A stretch of DNA of 64,000 nt from Paragonimus westermani (taxonomy: Eukaryota; Platyhelminthes; Trematoda; Plagiorchiida; Troglotrematidae), in the NCBI GenBank assembly GCA_008508345.1, contig QNGE01000935.1:143458-207457 (forward strand), written 5' to 3'. This document shows, one piece after another, positions 61,856 through 64,000 of the stretch. Position numbers and translations under genes: made by a program. How positions within the stretch are numbered: position 1 is the stretch's first letter; each line of letters opens with the position of its first letter. The notes below the pieces were generated by a model, which ran no database searches, was not told where the DNA came from, and saw nothing but the letters and a program-made list of their open reading frames with translations.

Positions 61856-64000
61856 GTATGTACATACGGAAGTGCGGAGAGTAACAATACTTGGGGTGGT
61901 TTAGGATATCCGTGTTGTCTTCCACCAGACCTTTTTTGAATGACCGGTCATGATGATTTTGGTCATTCTGCCATTAACCTCCAGGTCATTAAACAATAAA
62001 TCCGCGAAGTTATTGACTAGCCTGCAACGAATGAAATGCATGACCATTCAGACTAAATAATCAGACGGTGGTGTGCAAACTGTGATACTTTTCCTGAAAA
62101 ACCAGTGACAATGGCAACGAAGCACACTACACCTTCCCTGATCGCCCCCTGTGAATGGAAGATTCTGTTATAGTGCTCCCCCGAAGGTGAACGCTAGTTT
62201 ACAAAACTGGGACATCAGACAGAAGATATAATATGTTCAAGTGGCTTAAATGCATTTCGCCTCTCGATAACATATCCGTGTGTGTACGCCTACAATATTT
62301 AGTTTCGTTGAACAGCCATAGACAACTGTACACTCTCGGTGTATTGTTGTTCTTACCATAAGTTACTAGAGCACTCGGTTTATTTTTTGACTCACAGTGA
62401 AAAGCGAGTACGGGTGGGTGCATTGCTGAACCACTCACTACCAAAACTGGTGACTCTACATTTAGGTTGTGCATGTTTAGAACTTCGTGAAACACGACAT
62501 GAGCCAACAGTGTCTTATCCAAACCATTTCAATTTTTAAAAACTGCTGTCAGTTCTTTGAAGTTATGTAATTACATTGATCTGATAAAGTGTCACACAAG
62601 CGATCTTCACTGTTGTCTTCTGATTCAGTCGGAAGTTTCGTTAGAAATAACTGATTTGGTCTTTCCGGTCTGCTACTTCAATGTCAACCATTGTACTGAT
62701 TCCTTACAGTGAGCGACAGCTGGATATTCGCAAATGGTCACCGGCGTTTTATGTATTTGCATGAGTACTTCGTCTGATTAAACGACGCTCTATTCCATCA
62801 ATGCGATGCTAGTGAAATAGCGATTAGTAGCGCACCAATGACAATCTGGCTATAATGGACCATTAACTTCCTGTTTTCTGATCGGTTGATTGTCGGACTG
62901 GTTGCATCTCTGGTGCAAACGTTATACACCATGATGTAAGTTGAATTCCACCCACAAGCGATTGGAACTTTCGATCCTCAAGGACTTTTCAACCAGCCCC
63001 TTTCAATTCGTTCCCGTACCGAGCGTCCTGAACAAGTACACGTTCTCAAGTATCATGTCCTGATTCCACACGGTTGGTCAGGACACGAGGACTGGCAACA
63101 GTGTATTCCAGATCATTAATATTACCATGTCTGCAGTAGTTGAAGACGTTCAGAAGCTTCTAAAGCGGGAACATGCACAGTATGAAGCAATTCAGATGAA
63201 GTCGGCTTAGGTCACGGTGTAGAAAGTCAACAGTATCAAAAGGTGTTCCCATCGGAGTGCATAACACACCATGTCGTTACGCGGAAGAGTAGATATCGAG
63301 CTTAGGGGTCGGCCGTTGAAGAGCGAGTGAACCAGAAGTGGATGTTGCCCGATTAGCGTCATGCAGTGATATCTCACGGAAAACATCACAACTTAACTAA
63401 CTGATGTGCAATACATAACCGGACATGTTACGACAAGAAGACTAAGGGGATGAAACGAGCAGAGGATTGGAAGGTTCCGTGAACAAGAACACTCCAATTG
63501 CGAGAGCGAATTGACAGGGGAACAAGTTAGGAACATTTGCATTCAAAAGAACTATCGGCCTGCCGTCGAAATATATTGATCTTCAGTATGGTTTGATCGC
63601 ACACCAAATAAAAACGACTGTTATGTGAATGCTATCTAAAATGCTAAAATCAACAAAAGTGAAGTAATCTAAGGCGCACAGCCTTCTTTACGGCACAAAG
63701 TTGGAATAAGGGTAAAAGTAGTGGTCCCCCGTAGCAATCACCCCCTACAGAGACCGGTTTCCGTGTCCCTTGGAGGTGGTTATTACAGAGAAGGAGCACC
63801 GTATGCGTAAAGTCTTAGAGCAAAGAAGGGTTGGGGTGATCTAGGTGAAATGGGCTTATTGAGTCTCCATAATACACACCATGTACACTTCAAATTTTGG
63901 CTAACCGGCTGAAGGGCACCATGCGTATCCAGATTGAGAACTACAGAGCGACCGTCATGCGGAGACCAGCTGCGAAGTGAGTTTGCGTGGCGGAAATCTC
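61856..64000. other. Stretch with one long unassigned minus ORF
   Basis: The only sizeable frame is the minus-strand one at 62522-62199, listed separately. From 62540 to the end I see no gene, repeat or transposon domain; the last 300 bases are GC-richer without open frames. Confidence 0.35.
62199..62522 (-). CDS. Unidentified 107-codon ORF
   Basis: A minus-strand frame from about 62522 to TAA at 62199 stays open for 107 codons, with internal GTGAGT- and GTAAGA-type donors that could end an exon early (near 62420 and 62365). No ATG with a good context and no family match; the opposite strand is also open for 66 codons. Confidence 0.2.
   Translation of the reverse strand: MDKTLLAHVVFHEVLNMHNLNVESPVLVVSGSAMHPPVLAFHCESKNKPSALVTYGKNNNTPRVYSCLWLFNETKYCRRTHTDMLSRGEMHLSHLNILYLLSDVPVL

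Noticed and set aside
1..64000. Prokaryotic or viral origin of the window
   Set aside because: No dense ORFs, ribosome-binding sites or operons; the ETS factor, intron signals and LINE/Penelope/Gypsy content are animal.

Overview
The window looks like nuclear DNA of a parasitic flatworm, most likely a trematode (fluke). It is moderately AT-rich, has no operons, and is mostly long non-coding stretches with short putative exons bounded by GT..AG signals. It carries many decayed retrotransposons of families common in flukes: Penelope-like, RTE, a CR1-like LINE with an APE endonuclease, a Jockey/R1-like fragment, Ty3/Gypsy and an R2-superfamily element. Two single-N scaffold joins (17303, 17456) mark it as a draft assembly. 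The species cannot be fixed from the sequence alone.

Layout. 0-12 kb: candidate small exons of unidentified genes on both strands and a minus-strand Penelope fragment (~4.69-5.4 kb). 12.1-14.3 kb: the one confidently recognised gene, a large plus-strand exon with a complete ETS DNA-binding domain of the Elk (ternary complex factor) type and a ~600-residue tail. 14.3-26 kb: mostly non-coding, with the scaffold joins, a few candidate exon chains and a possible secreted-peptide gene with a TATA-like box (24.37-24.63 kb). 26.3-32.3 kb: an RTE element followed head-to-tail by a CR1-like LINE, both dead. 34-40 kb: Penelope and Jockey-like fragments and one well-spliced candidate exon. 40.33-41.60 kb: a large 502-bp inverted repeat. 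42.5-49.9 kb: two minus-strand candidate genes built from phase-compatible exons, one a small signal-peptide/transmembrane protein and one a four-exon 206-residue protein. 50-56 kb: a Penelope-associated hairpin repeat and little else. 56.3-61.6 kb: a decayed LTR-element fragment, a Ty3/Gypsy copy on the minus strand, a perfect (TAG)24 array and, starting at its last unit, a 5'-truncated R2-like element. 61.6-64 kb: a signal-sequence first exon and an unidentified minus ORF.

Only the ETS exon and the retroelement domains rest on recognised protein families. The other gene models rest on open frames, splice consensus, phase agreement and, in places, a poly(A) signal. I tested my own eye on the window and found open, protein-looking frames that cannot be exons because no acceptor is available, so these models are deliberately given low to moderate confidence. 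I see no tRNA, rRNA or CRISPR, and no evidence that the genes form one pathway.
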